From positions 1 through 14,426 of the forward strand of contig DOVJ01000100.1 in assembly GCA_003520145.1 (NCBI GenBank): DNA of 14,426 nt, read 5' to 3'. Below the pieces are notes generated by a model, which made no database searches, was not told where the DNA came from, and saw nothing but the letters and a program-made list of their open reading frames with translations. The stretch is from Eubacterium sp. (GTDB lineage: Bacteria; Bacillota; Clostridia; Lachnospirales; Lachnospiraceae). The number at the start of each line of letters is the position of its first letter. The stretch's first letter is position 1. A program made the translations under genes and the position numbers. Positions 7,253 through 13,956 of the stretch are shown here, piece by piece.

Positions 7253-7745
7253 AGAGATCAGTTTTGATAATTATATCGAGATTCAGAGGTTTTATTTCTA
7301 CAAAAAGAAACATCGTTTGTGGTGGATAATACTATTATCGGTGTTGTGTATTCTAATATCAGGTGTAAATATTCTCGCGACAAGAAGAGTTTCAGTCGGA
7401 GCAGTTTTCTTTTTATTATTACCGATATTTTCAATTATTGCGACAGAGTTGAATATAGTAAGAGTATGCAAAAGTATGTTCGCCCAGGATGCTAAAAAGT
7501 GGCATATCGAAGTGGAAAAAGACTGCGTTAGAGCTAAGATGGAAGGCATGACGCAGACACTTAAGATACATTTTAGTCTGTGGAGAATCGCATACGAGTT
7601 GGATAGTGTTATATTGTTGTATTTTGGCGACTTTCAATATATAACGATTGTTAAGGATGCTGTCAGCCCTGAGGAATTGGTCTTTATAAAGGGCGTGTTG
7701 TATGATAAGCTTTTTGGCAATTTCAAATTGAAAGTAAAAAAATAG
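7230..7745 (+). CDS. Small membrane protein resembling the YcxB family
   Basis: A 171-residue protein starting at TTG, with an in-frame TTG at 7245 as the alternative. After a short cytosolic head (FDNYIEIQRFYFYKKKHR) it has two hydrophobic helices, about residues 31-51 and 55-75. A soluble tail of about 95 residues follows, with a pattern like the YcxB-like family: an amphipathic strand region, LKIHFSLWRIAYELDSVILLYFG, then YITIVKDAVSPEELVFIKGVL. Function is unknown in that family. It overlaps cinA by 23 bases and precedes the recA promoter, so it is likely the last gene of the upstream operon. Codon use differs from its neighbours: TTG/TTA are common for Leu and AAA outnumbers AAG for Lys, whereas recA uses mostly CTT and AAG. 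That fits weak expression or later arrival. Confidence 0.7.
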   Translation: MQKVVLDEEISFDNYIEIQRFYFYKKKHRLWWIILLSVLCILISGVNILATRRVSVGAVFFLLLPIFSIIATELNIVRVCKSMFAQDAKKWHIEVEKDCVRAKMEGMTQTLKIHFSLWRIAYELDSVILLYFGDFQYITIVKDAVSPEELVFIKGVLYDKLFGNFKLKVKK

Positions 7746-7766
7746 AGAAGAGATAGATGTTGAGTA

Positions 7767-7795
7767 TTGACAGGTTTGATTTTATAGTGTATATT
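7767..7795 (+). promoter_or_regulatory. Sigma-A promoter of recA
   Basis: A perfect TTGACA (7767-7772) is followed after 17 bases by TATATT (7790-7795), five of six matches to the -10 consensus. The predicted start is near 7802, leaving a leader of about 35 bases. No terminator is seen between the preceding gene and this promoter, so read-through from the upstream operon is possible. Confidence 0.75.
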
Positions 7796-7808
7796 ATAAA
7801 TTGTAAAC

Positions 7809-7822
7809 CAAACATTTGTTCT
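7809..7822 (+). promoter_or_regulatory. Probable LexA (SOS) box of recA
   Basis: CAAACATTTGTTCT matches the Gram-positive LexA consensus CGAACATATGTTCG at 11 of 14 positions, with one intact GTTC half-site. It lies just after the predicted transcription start, where repressor would block RNA polymerase. RecA is the classic LexA target, which strengthens the reading; lexA itself is not in the window. Confidence 0.55.
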
Positions 7823-7836
7823 ATTCAGGAGGATAT

Positions 7837-8898
7837 ATGACGAATAATATAAGCGAAGAAAAGATGAGAGCCTTGGAGGCTGCGATTGCTAAGGTTGAGA
7901 AGCAGTTTGGTAAGGGCTCTGTTATGAAGCTCGGTGATTCTTATGAGAATCTTAATATTGAGACTGTTCCTACAGGTTCGTTAAGCCTTGACATCGCACT
8001 TGGACTTGGTGGTTTTCCTAAGGGAAGAATCATAGAAATCTATGGCCCAGAATCAAGTGGTAAGACAACAGTTGCGCTTCATGTAGTTGCCGAGATTCAG
8101 AAGAGAGGCGGTATAGCAGGATTTATAGACGCAGAGCATGCTCTTGATCCGATATATGCTAAGAATATAGGCGTAGATATTGATAATCTCTATATATCAC
8201 AGCCGGATGATGGTGAGCAGGCTCTCGAGATTCTTGAGACTATGGTTCGTTCAGGCGCTATAGATGTAGCTATAGTCGATTCGGTTGCTGCTTTGGTTCC
8301 TAAGGCAGAGATTGATGGCGAGATGGGCGATTCACATGTGGGTCTTCATGCGAGACTTATGTCTCAGGCTTTGAGAAAGCTTACTGCTGTTATCAGCAAG
8401 TCCAACTGTGTCGTTATATTTATCAATCAGTTGAGAGAAAAAGTGGGTATCATGTTTGGTAATCCTGAGGTTACCACGGGTGGTAGAGCTCTTAAGTTCT
8501 ATTCTTCTATAAGGCTTGATGTAAGAAGAGTAGAGGCAATTAAGGCTGGTGGTGAAGTTGTCGGTAACAGAACCAGAATCAAGGTGGTTAAGAATAAGAT
8601 TGCGCCTCCTTTTAAGGAAGCAGAATTCGATATCATGTTCGGTAAGGGTATATCTAAGGAAGGCGATATACTTGATCTTGCGGCGGATAAGGATGTTGTT
8701 GTTAAGAGTGGTGCATGGTATGCATATGAAGGCAACAAGATTGGTCAGGGACGTGAGAATGCTAAGCAGTATCTGATTGACAATCCTTTGGTTTGTGCCG
8801 AGATTGAGAAGAAGGTAAGAGAAGCCTATGGTATCCCAAGTGAAGAGAAGAGTGAAGAGACTGCTAAGGAAGCTAAAGCTAAGGCTCCTAAGGAGTAA
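7837..8898 (+). CDS. recA: Recombinase RecA
   Basis: RecA forms ATP-dependent filaments on single-stranded DNA, drives strand exchange in recombinational repair and stimulates LexA self-cleavage. The 353-residue protein is complete. It has the N-terminal helix (AIAKVEKQFGKGSVMKLG), Walker A GPESSGKTT (about residues 70-78), FIDAEHALDP, Walker B VAIVDSVAALVP, the L1/L2 regions including FINQLREKVGIMFGNPEVTTGG, and a charged Lys/Glu/Ala-rich tail. AGGAGG at 7827-7832 precedes ATG 7837 by 4 bases, which fixes the start; an upstream in-frame start at 7816 would fall before this site. Codon use is strongly biased (CTT, AAG, AGA), as in highly expressed genes. recX follows 28 bases downstream. Confidence 0.97.
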   Translation: MTNNISEEKMRALEAAIAKVEKQFGKGSVMKLGDSYENLNIETVPTGSLSLDIALGLGGFPKGRIIEIYGPESSGKTTVALHVVAEIQKRGGIAGFIDAEHALDPIYAKNIGVDIDNLYISQPDDGEQALEILETMVRSGAIDVAIVDSVAALVPKAEIDGEMGDSHVGLHARLMSQALRKLTAVISKSNCVVIFINQLREKVGIMFGNPEVTTGGRALKFYSSIRLDVRRVEAIKAGGEVVGNRTRIKVVKNKIAPPFKEAEFDIMFGKGISKEGDILDLAADKDVVVKSGAWYAYEGNKIGQGRENAKQYLIDNPLVCAEIEKKVREAYGIPSEEKSEETAKEAKAKAPKE

Positions 8899-8926
8899 TC
8901 GCACTTTTCTTGAACTGAGGTAGTAT

Positions 8927-9535
8927 ATGGGTATATATATATCATCAATCGAGAAGTACAATAACAAAAAACAGCTTATTAGATGGGATAATGGGATATA
9001 TTATCCCATCTATAATAGTATGAAGAGAAGTAATTCCTTAGAGGTCGGTATAGAAGTTGATGATGATGTCTATGAGGAATTATATAAGAAGGCTGTTATC
9101 TACGCAAAGAGAAGAGCTGCTTATCTTCTTAAGGATATGGACAGGAGTATCAGGAATCTTCGTACGAAGCTTAAGCTTGATGGTTATTGTCCTGAGATCA
9201 TAGACTGTGTTATAGATTATCTTGTTACACATAAGTGGGTGGATGACAGAAATCTTGCTATTAACTATATAGAGTATAATAAGCATAGATACAGTAAGAT
9301 CATGTTAATTACCAAGTTGAAAGAAAAGGGAATATCATCAGATACTGTTCTTGAACTGCTTGAAGAGATTGAATATGATGAGAGTGTTGCTCTTGATCAT
9401 ATCATCAGCAAGAAGGGATATGATGCAAATCTTGATGATAAGCAGAAGCAGAAGGCAATCAGATATCTTATGAGTCAGGGTTTTTCTTATTCAGATATTA
9501 GCTCAAGATTGGCTTCTTTTGACGATTTTCTTTGA
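8927..9535 (+). CDS. recX: RecX, regulator of RecA
   Basis: RecX binds RecA filaments and modulates their assembly and activity. This 202-residue protein has the small N-terminal beta region (YISSIEKYNNKKQLIRWDNG) and then repeated three-helix RecX modules: AVIYAKRRAAYLLKDMDRSI, LRTKLKLDGYCPEIIDCVI, YLVTHKWVDDRNLAINYI, RYSKIMLITKLKEKGIS and a last repeat ending SYSDISSRL. GAGG at 8917-8920 is 6 bases before the ATG. It is probably cotranscribed with recA: the 28-base gap has no terminator or convincing promoter. A perfect 13-bp inverted repeat lies within codons 18-29. Confidence 0.88.
   Translation: MGIYISSIEKYNNKKQLIRWDNGIYYPIYNSMKRSNSLEVGIEVDDDVYEELYKKAVIYAKRRAAYLLKDMDRSIRNLRTKLKLDGYCPEIIDCVIDYLVTHKWVDDRNLAINYIEYNKHRYSKIMLITKLKEKGISSDTVLELLEEIEYDESVALDHIISKKGYDANLDDKQKQKAIRYLMSQGFSYSDISSRLASFDDFL
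8980..9012 (+). repeat. Perfect 13-bp inverted repeat (hairpin) inside the 5' end of recX
   Basis: Arms TAGATGGGATAAT (8980-8992) and ATTATCCCATCTA (9000-9012) are exact reverse complements around a 7-base loop. In RNA this is a stable stem 53 bases after the recX start codon. No U-run follows, so it is not a standard intrinsic terminator. The encoded residues fit the expected RecX N-terminal strands, so it is not an obvious insertion. Confidence 0.85.
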
Positions 9536-9553
9536 CAATCCGCAAAATAACAC

Positions 9554-9582
9554 TTGACTTTTGGCTATTTTTACAGTAGAAT
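9554..9582 (+). promoter_or_regulatory. Sigma-A promoter of rny
   Basis: TTGACT (9554-9559) and TAGAAT (9577-9582) are 17 bases apart, each matching the consensus at five of six positions. The predicted leader is about 40 bases long. No terminator is seen between recX and this promoter, so rny may also receive recA-recX transcripts. Confidence 0.75.
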
Positions 9583-9615
9583 ATACTTGTATGTGTAAAC
9601 GTATAAAATTGTTTT

Positions 9616-9621
9616 AGGAGG
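9616..9621 (+). promoter_or_regulatory. Ribosome binding site for the GTG start of rny
   Basis: A perfect AGGAGG lies 7 bases before the GTG at 9629. There is no nearby in-frame ATG before the membrane segment, so this site fixes the GTG start. Confidence 0.8.
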
Positions 9622-9628
9622 AAATCTT

Positions 9629-11185
9629 GTGCCAAGCGAAGTAATTATTATTATTGCGCTTATCATAGCACTGGTGATTTCTATTCCTGTTACTTGGGTA
9701 CTTGCAGTTAAGCGTACTAAGGAAGAGGCAGCAAGAACTGTCGGAGATGCGCAGGAGAGAGCTAAGAATATTCTTGAGAAAGCTAACGAGGATGCCGAGA
9801 ACGCTAAGCGTGAGGCTCTTCTTAAGGCTAAAGAAGAGAATATGAAGGCTAAGAACGAACTCGACAAGGAAACCAAGGAAAGACGTTCTGAGATACAGCG
9901 TTATGAAAGACGTGTATTTAACAAAGAAGAAGCGTTAGACAAGAAGCTTGAATCTGTTGAAGCAAGAGAACAGACTCTTTCGAAGAAGGAAGATGATCTC
10001 AAGAAGCAGAAGAAGGATGTCGAAGCACTTCATGAGAAGCGCCTTAAGGAATTAGAAAGAGTTTCTGGATTTACTACTGAACAAGCAAAAGAATATCTTT
10101 TAGAATCCGTAAAGGATGATGTTAAGCATGAATGTGCCATGATCATCAAGAACATGCAGGAGTATGTTAAGGAAGACATGAGCAAGAAAGCTAAGACCTA
10201 TGTAGTTGAAGCTATTCAGAAGTGTGCAGTGGAACAGGTATGCGAGACATCAACATCCGTTGTCAATTTGCCTAATGACGAACTTAAAGGAAGGATTATT
10301 GGTCGAGAAGGTCGTAATATCAGAACCTTCGAAACTATTTCGGGTACCACTCTTTTGATTGATGATACCCCGGAAGCTGTCGTTGTTTCGGCATGTGACA
10401 ATGTTCGGAGAGAAATCGCTTGTATCGCACTTAACAAGCTCATATCAGATGGACGTATCCATCCAGCTAAGATCGAAGAGTCGATTCAGAAGGCTACACG
10501 TGAAGTTGAGCTTATGATGCAGGAAGACGGCGAGGCAGCAACACTTGAAGTTGGAGTTCATGGAATTCATCCAGAACTCATAAAATTATTGGGCAAATTA
10601 AAATACAGGACAAGTTATGGACAGAATGTTCTTAAGCATTCTATCGAAGTAGCTCTTATCGCAGGAACACTTGCTGCAGAAGTTGGTGTTGATGTAAGAA
10701 CCGCTAAGAGAGCAGGTTTGTTACATGATATCGGTAAGGCTATGGATCAGGAGATCGAAGGAACTCACTCACAGATCGGTATGGATTTGTGTAAGAAGTA
10801 TAAGGAATCTCCGATAGTTGTGAATGCTGTTGCTTCACATCATGGTGAAGTAGAGGCAGAGAGCTTCATAGCATGTTTGGTTCAGGCTGCAGATGCTATA
10901 TCAGCTGCAAGACCTGGAGCACGTAGGGAGACGGTCAATACTTATTTGAGTAGAATAACTAATTTGGAAGATATTGCTAATTCCTATAAAGGAGTAGAAA
11001 AGTCTTTTGCTATTCAGGCAGGACGTGAAATCAGAGTTATGGTTTCTCCGGAGGAAGTGAACGATGATGATATGGTCATCATGGCTAGAGACATAGCTGG
11101 TAAAATCCAGGATGAGATGAAGTTCCCTGGTATGATCAAAGTTACAGTTGTTCGCGAATCTAGAGTTTATGATTACGCAAAGTAA
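9629..11185 (+). CDS. rny: Ribonuclease Y
   Basis: RNase Y is the membrane-anchored endoribonuclease that starts mRNA decay in many Firmicutes. The 518-residue protein has the full layout: an N-terminal membrane helix (about residues 4-27), a long Lys/Glu/Ala-rich coiled coil (about 30-150), a KH RNA-binding domain with GRIIGREGRNIR from residue 221, and an HD hydrolase domain with the metal-binding pair His366-Asp367 in LLHDIGKA. The C-terminal domain ends in FPGMIKVTVVRESRVYDYAK. In the KH region some positions differ from Bacillus (for example Cys in KCAVEQVCE and REIACIAL), with no sign of decay. It has its own promoter and a strong terminator, so it is probably monocistronic apart from possible read-through from recX. 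Confidence 0.96.
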   Translation: MPSEVIIIIALIIALVISIPVTWVLAVKRTKEEAARTVGDAQERAKNILEKANEDAENAKREALLKAKEENMKAKNELDKETKERRSEIQRYERRVFNKEEALDKKLESVEAREQTLSKKEDDLKKQKKDVEALHEKRLKELERVSGFTTEQAKEYLLESVKDDVKHECAMIIKNMQEYVKEDMSKKAKTYVVEAIQKCAVEQVCETSTSVVNLPNDELKGRIIGREGRNIRTFETISGTTLLIDDTPEAVVVSACDNVRREIACIALNKLISDGRIHPAKIEESIQKATREVELMMQEDGEAATLEVGVHGIHPELIKLLGKLKYRTSYGQNVLKHSIEVALIAGTLAAEVGVDVRTAKRAGLLHDIGKAMDQEIEGTHSQIGMDLCKKYKESPIVVNAVASHHGEVEAESFIACLVQAADAISAARPGARRETVNTYLSRITNLEDIANSYKGVEKSFAIQAGREIRVMVSPEEVNDDDMVIMARDIAGKIQDEMKFPGMIKVTVVRESRVYDYAK

Positions 11186-11199
11186 AAAAGTTAAGTTGG

Positions 11200-11234
11200 T
11201 CCTCTGTTCACCAAGTGAACAGAGGATTTTTTTT
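11200..11234 (+). terminator. Intrinsic terminator after rny
   Basis: A perfect 12-bp stem (11200-11211 with 11215-11226) closes a three-base CAA loop and is followed at once by eight T (11227-11234). It starts 14 bases after the rny stop and cleanly separates rny from the aminotransferase unit. Confidence 0.95.
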
Positions 11235-11258
11235 GTAATAAAATAAATATGCGGTTTA

Positions 11259-11287
11259 TTGACAATGTATGTGTATTAATGTATAAT
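11259..11287 (+). promoter_or_regulatory. Perfect-consensus sigma-A promoter of the aminotransferase-proC operon
   Basis: TTGACA (11259-11264) and TATAAT (11282-11287) are separated by exactly 17 bases, matching the consensus at every position. The predicted start is near 11294 and the leader is about 35 bases, too short for a known riboswitch. An inverted repeat overlaps the -10 box, which suggests a strong promoter under repression. Confidence 0.85.
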
Positions 11288-11298
11288 ATTACATTGAT
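11275..11298 (+). promoter_or_regulatory. Candidate operator: inverted repeat centred on the -10 box
   Basis: ATTAATGTA (11275-11283) and TACATTGAT (11290-11298) form a dyad with 8 of 9 matching positions around a 6-base centre covering most of the -10 box. A further AATGTAT copy lies at 11264-11270 between the promoter boxes, 14 bases before the AATGTAT at 11278. The layout fits a dimeric repressor site, but no regulator is identified. Confidence 0.4.
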
Positions 11299-11310
11299 GT
11301 TTAGTAACAT

Positions 11311-11315
11311 GGAGG
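11311..11315 (+). promoter_or_regulatory. Distant ribosome binding site of the aminotransferase gene
   Basis: GGAGG is 12 bases before the ATG at 11328, longer than the 5-8 bases seen for other genes here. No closer purine-rich site and no other in-frame start is visible between them, so this is probably the working site with reduced efficiency. Confidence 0.5.
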
Positions 11316-11327
11316 AATATATAAGAT

Positions 11328-12605
11328 ATGAAAAATTATTTGGAGATGACAAGAGAGGAACTCGAGAGTGAAAGAAGCAGTGTCAGTGCTGAGTATGAGA
11401 AACTTAAGGGCTTAGGTCTTAAGCTCGATATGTCAAGAGGTAAGCCATCTAAGGATCAGCTTGATCTGTCTATGGATATGCTTGATGTTCTTAAGTCAGA
11501 TTCATCTCTGATTGATGAAACAGGTCTTGATTGTCGTAATTATGGTGGCCTTGATGGAATCAGGGAAGCTAAGGAACTTATGGCAGGTATCATGAATGTA
11601 TCTGCAGATAATGTTATAGTGTGCGGCAATGCCAGCCTGAATATTATGTATGATACTATTTCCAGATCTATGACACATGGCGTATGTGGCAGCACACCTT
11701 GGTGTAAGCTCGATAAAGTAAAGTTTCTTTGTCCAGTTCCGGGTTATGACAGGCATTTTGCGATAACACAGAATTTTGGTATAGAGATGATCAATATACC
11801 TATGACAGAGGCAGGTCCTGATATGGATATGGTTGAGAAGCTTGTATCAGAGGATTCTTCAGTTAAGGGTATATGGTGTGTTCCTAAGTTCTCTAATCCA
11901 CAGGGATATGTATACTCAGATGAGACTGTTAAGAGACTTGCTGCACTTAAGCCAGCAGCTTCCGATTTTAGGATCTATTGGGATAATGCTTATGCAGTTC
12001 ATGAATTATATGATGAAGTAAAGCTCCTCGATATATTTGCCGAGTGCGAGAAGAATGGCAATAGTGATATGGTTTTTGAGTTTGCTTCTACCTCTAAGAT
12101 ATCTTTTGCGGGTGGTGGAATATCTGCTGTTGCTTCTTCTAAGAACAACCTTGACTTCATCAAGAAGACTATGACTGTTCAGACTATCGGTTATGATAAG
12201 GTAAATGAATTGAGACATGTCAGATACTTCAAGAATATTGATGGAATCAAGAGTAAGATGAAGGAGCATGCTAAGCTTCTTGCACCTAAGTTTGAGGCTG
12301 TTTTGAAGGTATTTGATGAGGAACTTAAGCCTCTTGGAATAGCTGAATATACAAGACCTCTTGGTGGATACTTCATATCTTTCGAGACTATGGAAGGATG
12401 CGCTAAGGATGTAGTTGCTAAGTGTAAGGATGCGGGTGTAGTTCTTACTAAGGCTGGTGCTCCATTCCCATATGGAATCGATCCTAAGGATACCAATATC
12501 CGTATAGCACCTTCTTTCCCAAGTCCTGCAGAGATGGAGCAGGCTGCAAAGGTATTCGTAGTAGCTGTTAAGCTCTCAAGTCTTGAAAAATTACTTAGCA
12601 GATAA
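11328..12605 (+). CDS. PLP-dependent aminotransferase, class I subgroup Ic (aspartate aminotransferase-like)
   Basis: A 425-residue fold-type-I aminotransferase of the group Pfam calls Aminotran_MocR, which includes subgroup Ic aspartate aminotransferases such as the Corynebacterium enzyme. Visible elements are LKLDMSRGKPSKDQLDLS near residue 35, the substrate-binding NYGGLDGIREAK, the PLP-ring Asn in KFSNPQGYVYS, the PLP-pyridine Asp in IYWDNAYAVHEL, the Schiff-base Lys257 in FASTSKISFAGGGISAV, and the carboxylate-binding Arg in TNIRIAPSFPS. There is no DNA-binding domain, so it is an enzyme rather than a MocR regulator. Aspartate/2-oxoglutarate is the likely substrate pair, but specificity cannot be fixed from sequence alone. 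It heads an operon with proC 14 bases downstream, a pairing that suggests a role in glutamate-linked amino-acid metabolism. Confidence 0.88.
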   Translation: MKNYLEMTREELESERSSVSAEYEKLKGLGLKLDMSRGKPSKDQLDLSMDMLDVLKSDSSLIDETGLDCRNYGGLDGIREAKELMAGIMNVSADNVIVCGNASLNIMYDTISRSMTHGVCGSTPWCKLDKVKFLCPVPGYDRHFAITQNFGIEMINIPMTEAGPDMDMVEKLVSEDSSVKGIWCVPKFSNPQGYVYSDETVKRLAALKPAASDFRIYWDNAYAVHELYDEVKLLDIFAECEKNGNSDMVFEFASTSKISFAGGGISAVASSKNNLDFIKKTMTVQTIGYDKVNELRHVRYFKNIDGIKSKMKEHAKLLAPKFEAVLKVFDEELKPLGIAEYTRPLGGYFISFETMEGCAKDVVAKCKDAGVVLTKAGAPFPYGIDPKDTNIRIAPSFPSPAEMEQAAKVFVVAVKLSSLEKLLSR

Positions 12606-12619
12606 TAAGGAGTTTCGTT

Positions 12620-13408
12620 ATGAAGAAGATAGGGTTTGTAGGCATGGGCAACATGGGCCAGGCCATGATCAAAGGATTGCTTAAGGTTATACCTGCAGAG
12701 GATATGATATTCTCTGAAGCAGATAAGACTAAGGCGGATGCGGCAAGTGAGGCTCTTGGAGTAGAGAATACCGATAATATCAGTCTTGCGTCGCAGGTTT
12801 CATATCTTGTGCTTGCTATAAAGCCTCAGTTTTATCAGGTGGTTCTTGATGAAATCAGAGGTCATGTGAATCCTGAGACTATAGTCATATCTATCGCTCC
12901 AGGTAAGAAGCTTGATTATGTGAAGGATGCACTTTTGGTAAGAAGAGTTGTCAGAGCGATGCCTAATACACCTGCTCTTGTATCCGAAGGCATGACAGGA
13001 ATATGTTATGATGCTTCACTTTACAGTGCAGAGGAGCTTGACTGCATAGATAAGATATTTGGAAGCATAGGACAGTATGTTAAGGTTGATGAGAGACTCA
13101 TGGATGCTGTTGTATGTGCTAGTGGTAGTTCACCTGCATATGTATATATGATGATTGATGCTCTTGCTGACAGTGCTGTTAAGTATGGTATTCCAAGGGA
13201 TATGGCCATAAAGATGGTGGCACAGACTGTGTTGGGAAGTGCTAAGATGGTACTTGAAACAGGAGAACATCCATCTGTTCTTAAGGATAGAGTATGTTCA
13301 CCTGGTGGAACTACTATAGCTGGAGTAGCAGCTCTTGAAGAGTGGGGCTTTAGAAATTCACTTATTAAGGCCACTGATGCGTGTTACGATAAGGCGACAA
13401 GCTTATGA
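12620..13408 (+). CDS. proC: Pyrroline-5-carboxylate reductase
   Basis: ProC reduces 1-pyrroline-5-carboxylate to proline with NAD(P)H, the last step of proline synthesis. The 262-residue protein has the Rossmann motif GxGxxG at residues 8-13 (GMGNMG), the cofactor-side stretch LAIKPQ, VVRAMPNTPALV, the SGSSPAYVYMMIDALADSAV dimer region, and the ProC signature VCSPGGTTIAGVAALE starting around residue 225. AAGGAG lies 7 bases before the ATG. proA and proB are not in the window. The stop codon overlaps the start of the Nudix gene. Confidence 0.96.
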   Translation: MKKIGFVGMGNMGQAMIKGLLKVIPAEDMIFSEADKTKADAASEALGVENTDNISLASQVSYLVLAIKPQFYQVVLDEIRGHVNPETIVISIAPGKKLDYVKDALLVRRVVRAMPNTPALVSEGMTGICYDASLYSAEELDCIDKIFGSIGQYVKVDERLMDAVVCASGSSPAYVYMMIDALADSAVKYGIPRDMAIKMVAQTVLGSAKMVLETGEHPSVLKDRVCSPGGTTIAGVAALEEWGFRNSLIKATDACYDKATSL

Positions 13409-13944
13409 TCAGGAAGATAGAACGTCTTGAACGCAGACTTGAATACAAAGGTCATATCATAGATCTGTATACTGATGTCGTTAAGATACCAGGCAATGGC
13501 AACATCCGCGAATGGGATTTTATAGGACATAAGGGTGCTGCGGCGGTATTACCTGAGGTAAGACCAGGCCGCGTGATGCTTGTTAAGCAGTATCGCAACG
13601 CTCTTGACAGAATTACTATAGAGATACCTGCAGGTGGCTTGGAGCCTGGCGAACCAACTCTGGTTGCTGCAGCAAGAGAGCTTGAAGAAGAAACTGGTTT
13701 TGTGAGTGATGACCTGACTCTTATGATGTCTCTTAATACTACAGTAGCATTTTGCAATGAGAAGATAGATGTATATCTTGCTAAGAATCTGAAAGAGGGC
13801 ATAAAACATCCTGATGAAGATGAAGAGATAGAAATCTGCGAATATGATATCGATGAACTTTGCGATATGATAAGTAAGGGAATTATCATGGATTCTAAGA
13901 CGGTAGCTGCTTTACTTGCGTATAAGAATATGATGAACAGTTAA
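13405..13944 (+). CDS. Nudix hydrolase, probable ADP-ribose pyrophosphatase
   Basis: A 179-residue Nudix protein. The Nudix box covers residues 77-99 and is complete: Gly77, Glu83, then RELEEETGF with the metal-binding glutamates. Around it are the ADP-ribose pyrophosphatase-like parts: REWDFIGHKGAAAVLP, VMLVKQYRNALDRITIEIPAGG and the later TTVAFCNEKIDVYLAKNL. The family hydrolyses ADP-ribose to AMP and ribose-5-phosphate and so clears free ADP-ribose. The ATG overlaps the proC stop (ATGA), and only a weak AAGG lies upstream, so translation is probably coupled to proC. Substrate assignment rests on overall resemblance to the YqkG/NudF group and is less certain than membership of the superfamily. 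Confidence 0.87.
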   Translation: MIRKIERLERRLEYKGHIIDLYTDVVKIPGNGNIREWDFIGHKGAAAVLPEVRPGRVMLVKQYRNALDRITIEIPAGGLEPGEPTLVAAARELEEETGFVSDDLTLMMSLNTTVAFCNEKIDVYLAKNLKEGIKHPDEDEEIEICEYDIDELCDMISKGIIMDSKTVAALLAYKNMMNS

Positions 13945-13956
13945 TGGAGGTATGTC

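Noticed and set aside
8910..8939. Possible promoter for recX: TTGAAC followed by a TATATATA run
   Set aside because: The -10-like run is inside the recX coding start, so a transcript would begin after the ATG. The TA repeat encodes an acceptable N-terminus and is a weak, chance-like match.
8332..8967. Minus-strand open frame of 211 codons opposite recA and the start of recX
   Set aside because: It is antisense to recA, with a Ser/Leu/Arg-rich composition typical of a shadow of a biased gene and no family resemblance.
9544..9571. AT-rich inverted repeat between recX and rny considered as a terminator
   Set aside because: The arms are only six A/T pairs with a wide loop, and they overlap the -35 box of the rny promoter; stability would be too low.
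9588..9597. 10-base string TGTATGTGTA shared with 11266-11275, near two promoters
   Set aside because: Positions relative to the promoters differ (after the -10 box in one, in the spacer in the other), and a 10-mer match in AT-rich DNA is not strong evidence of a shared operator.
11294..11327. Riboswitch or T-box before the aminotransferase operon
   Set aside because: The leader from the predicted start is only about 35 bases, with no stem-terminator choice and no T-box sequence.
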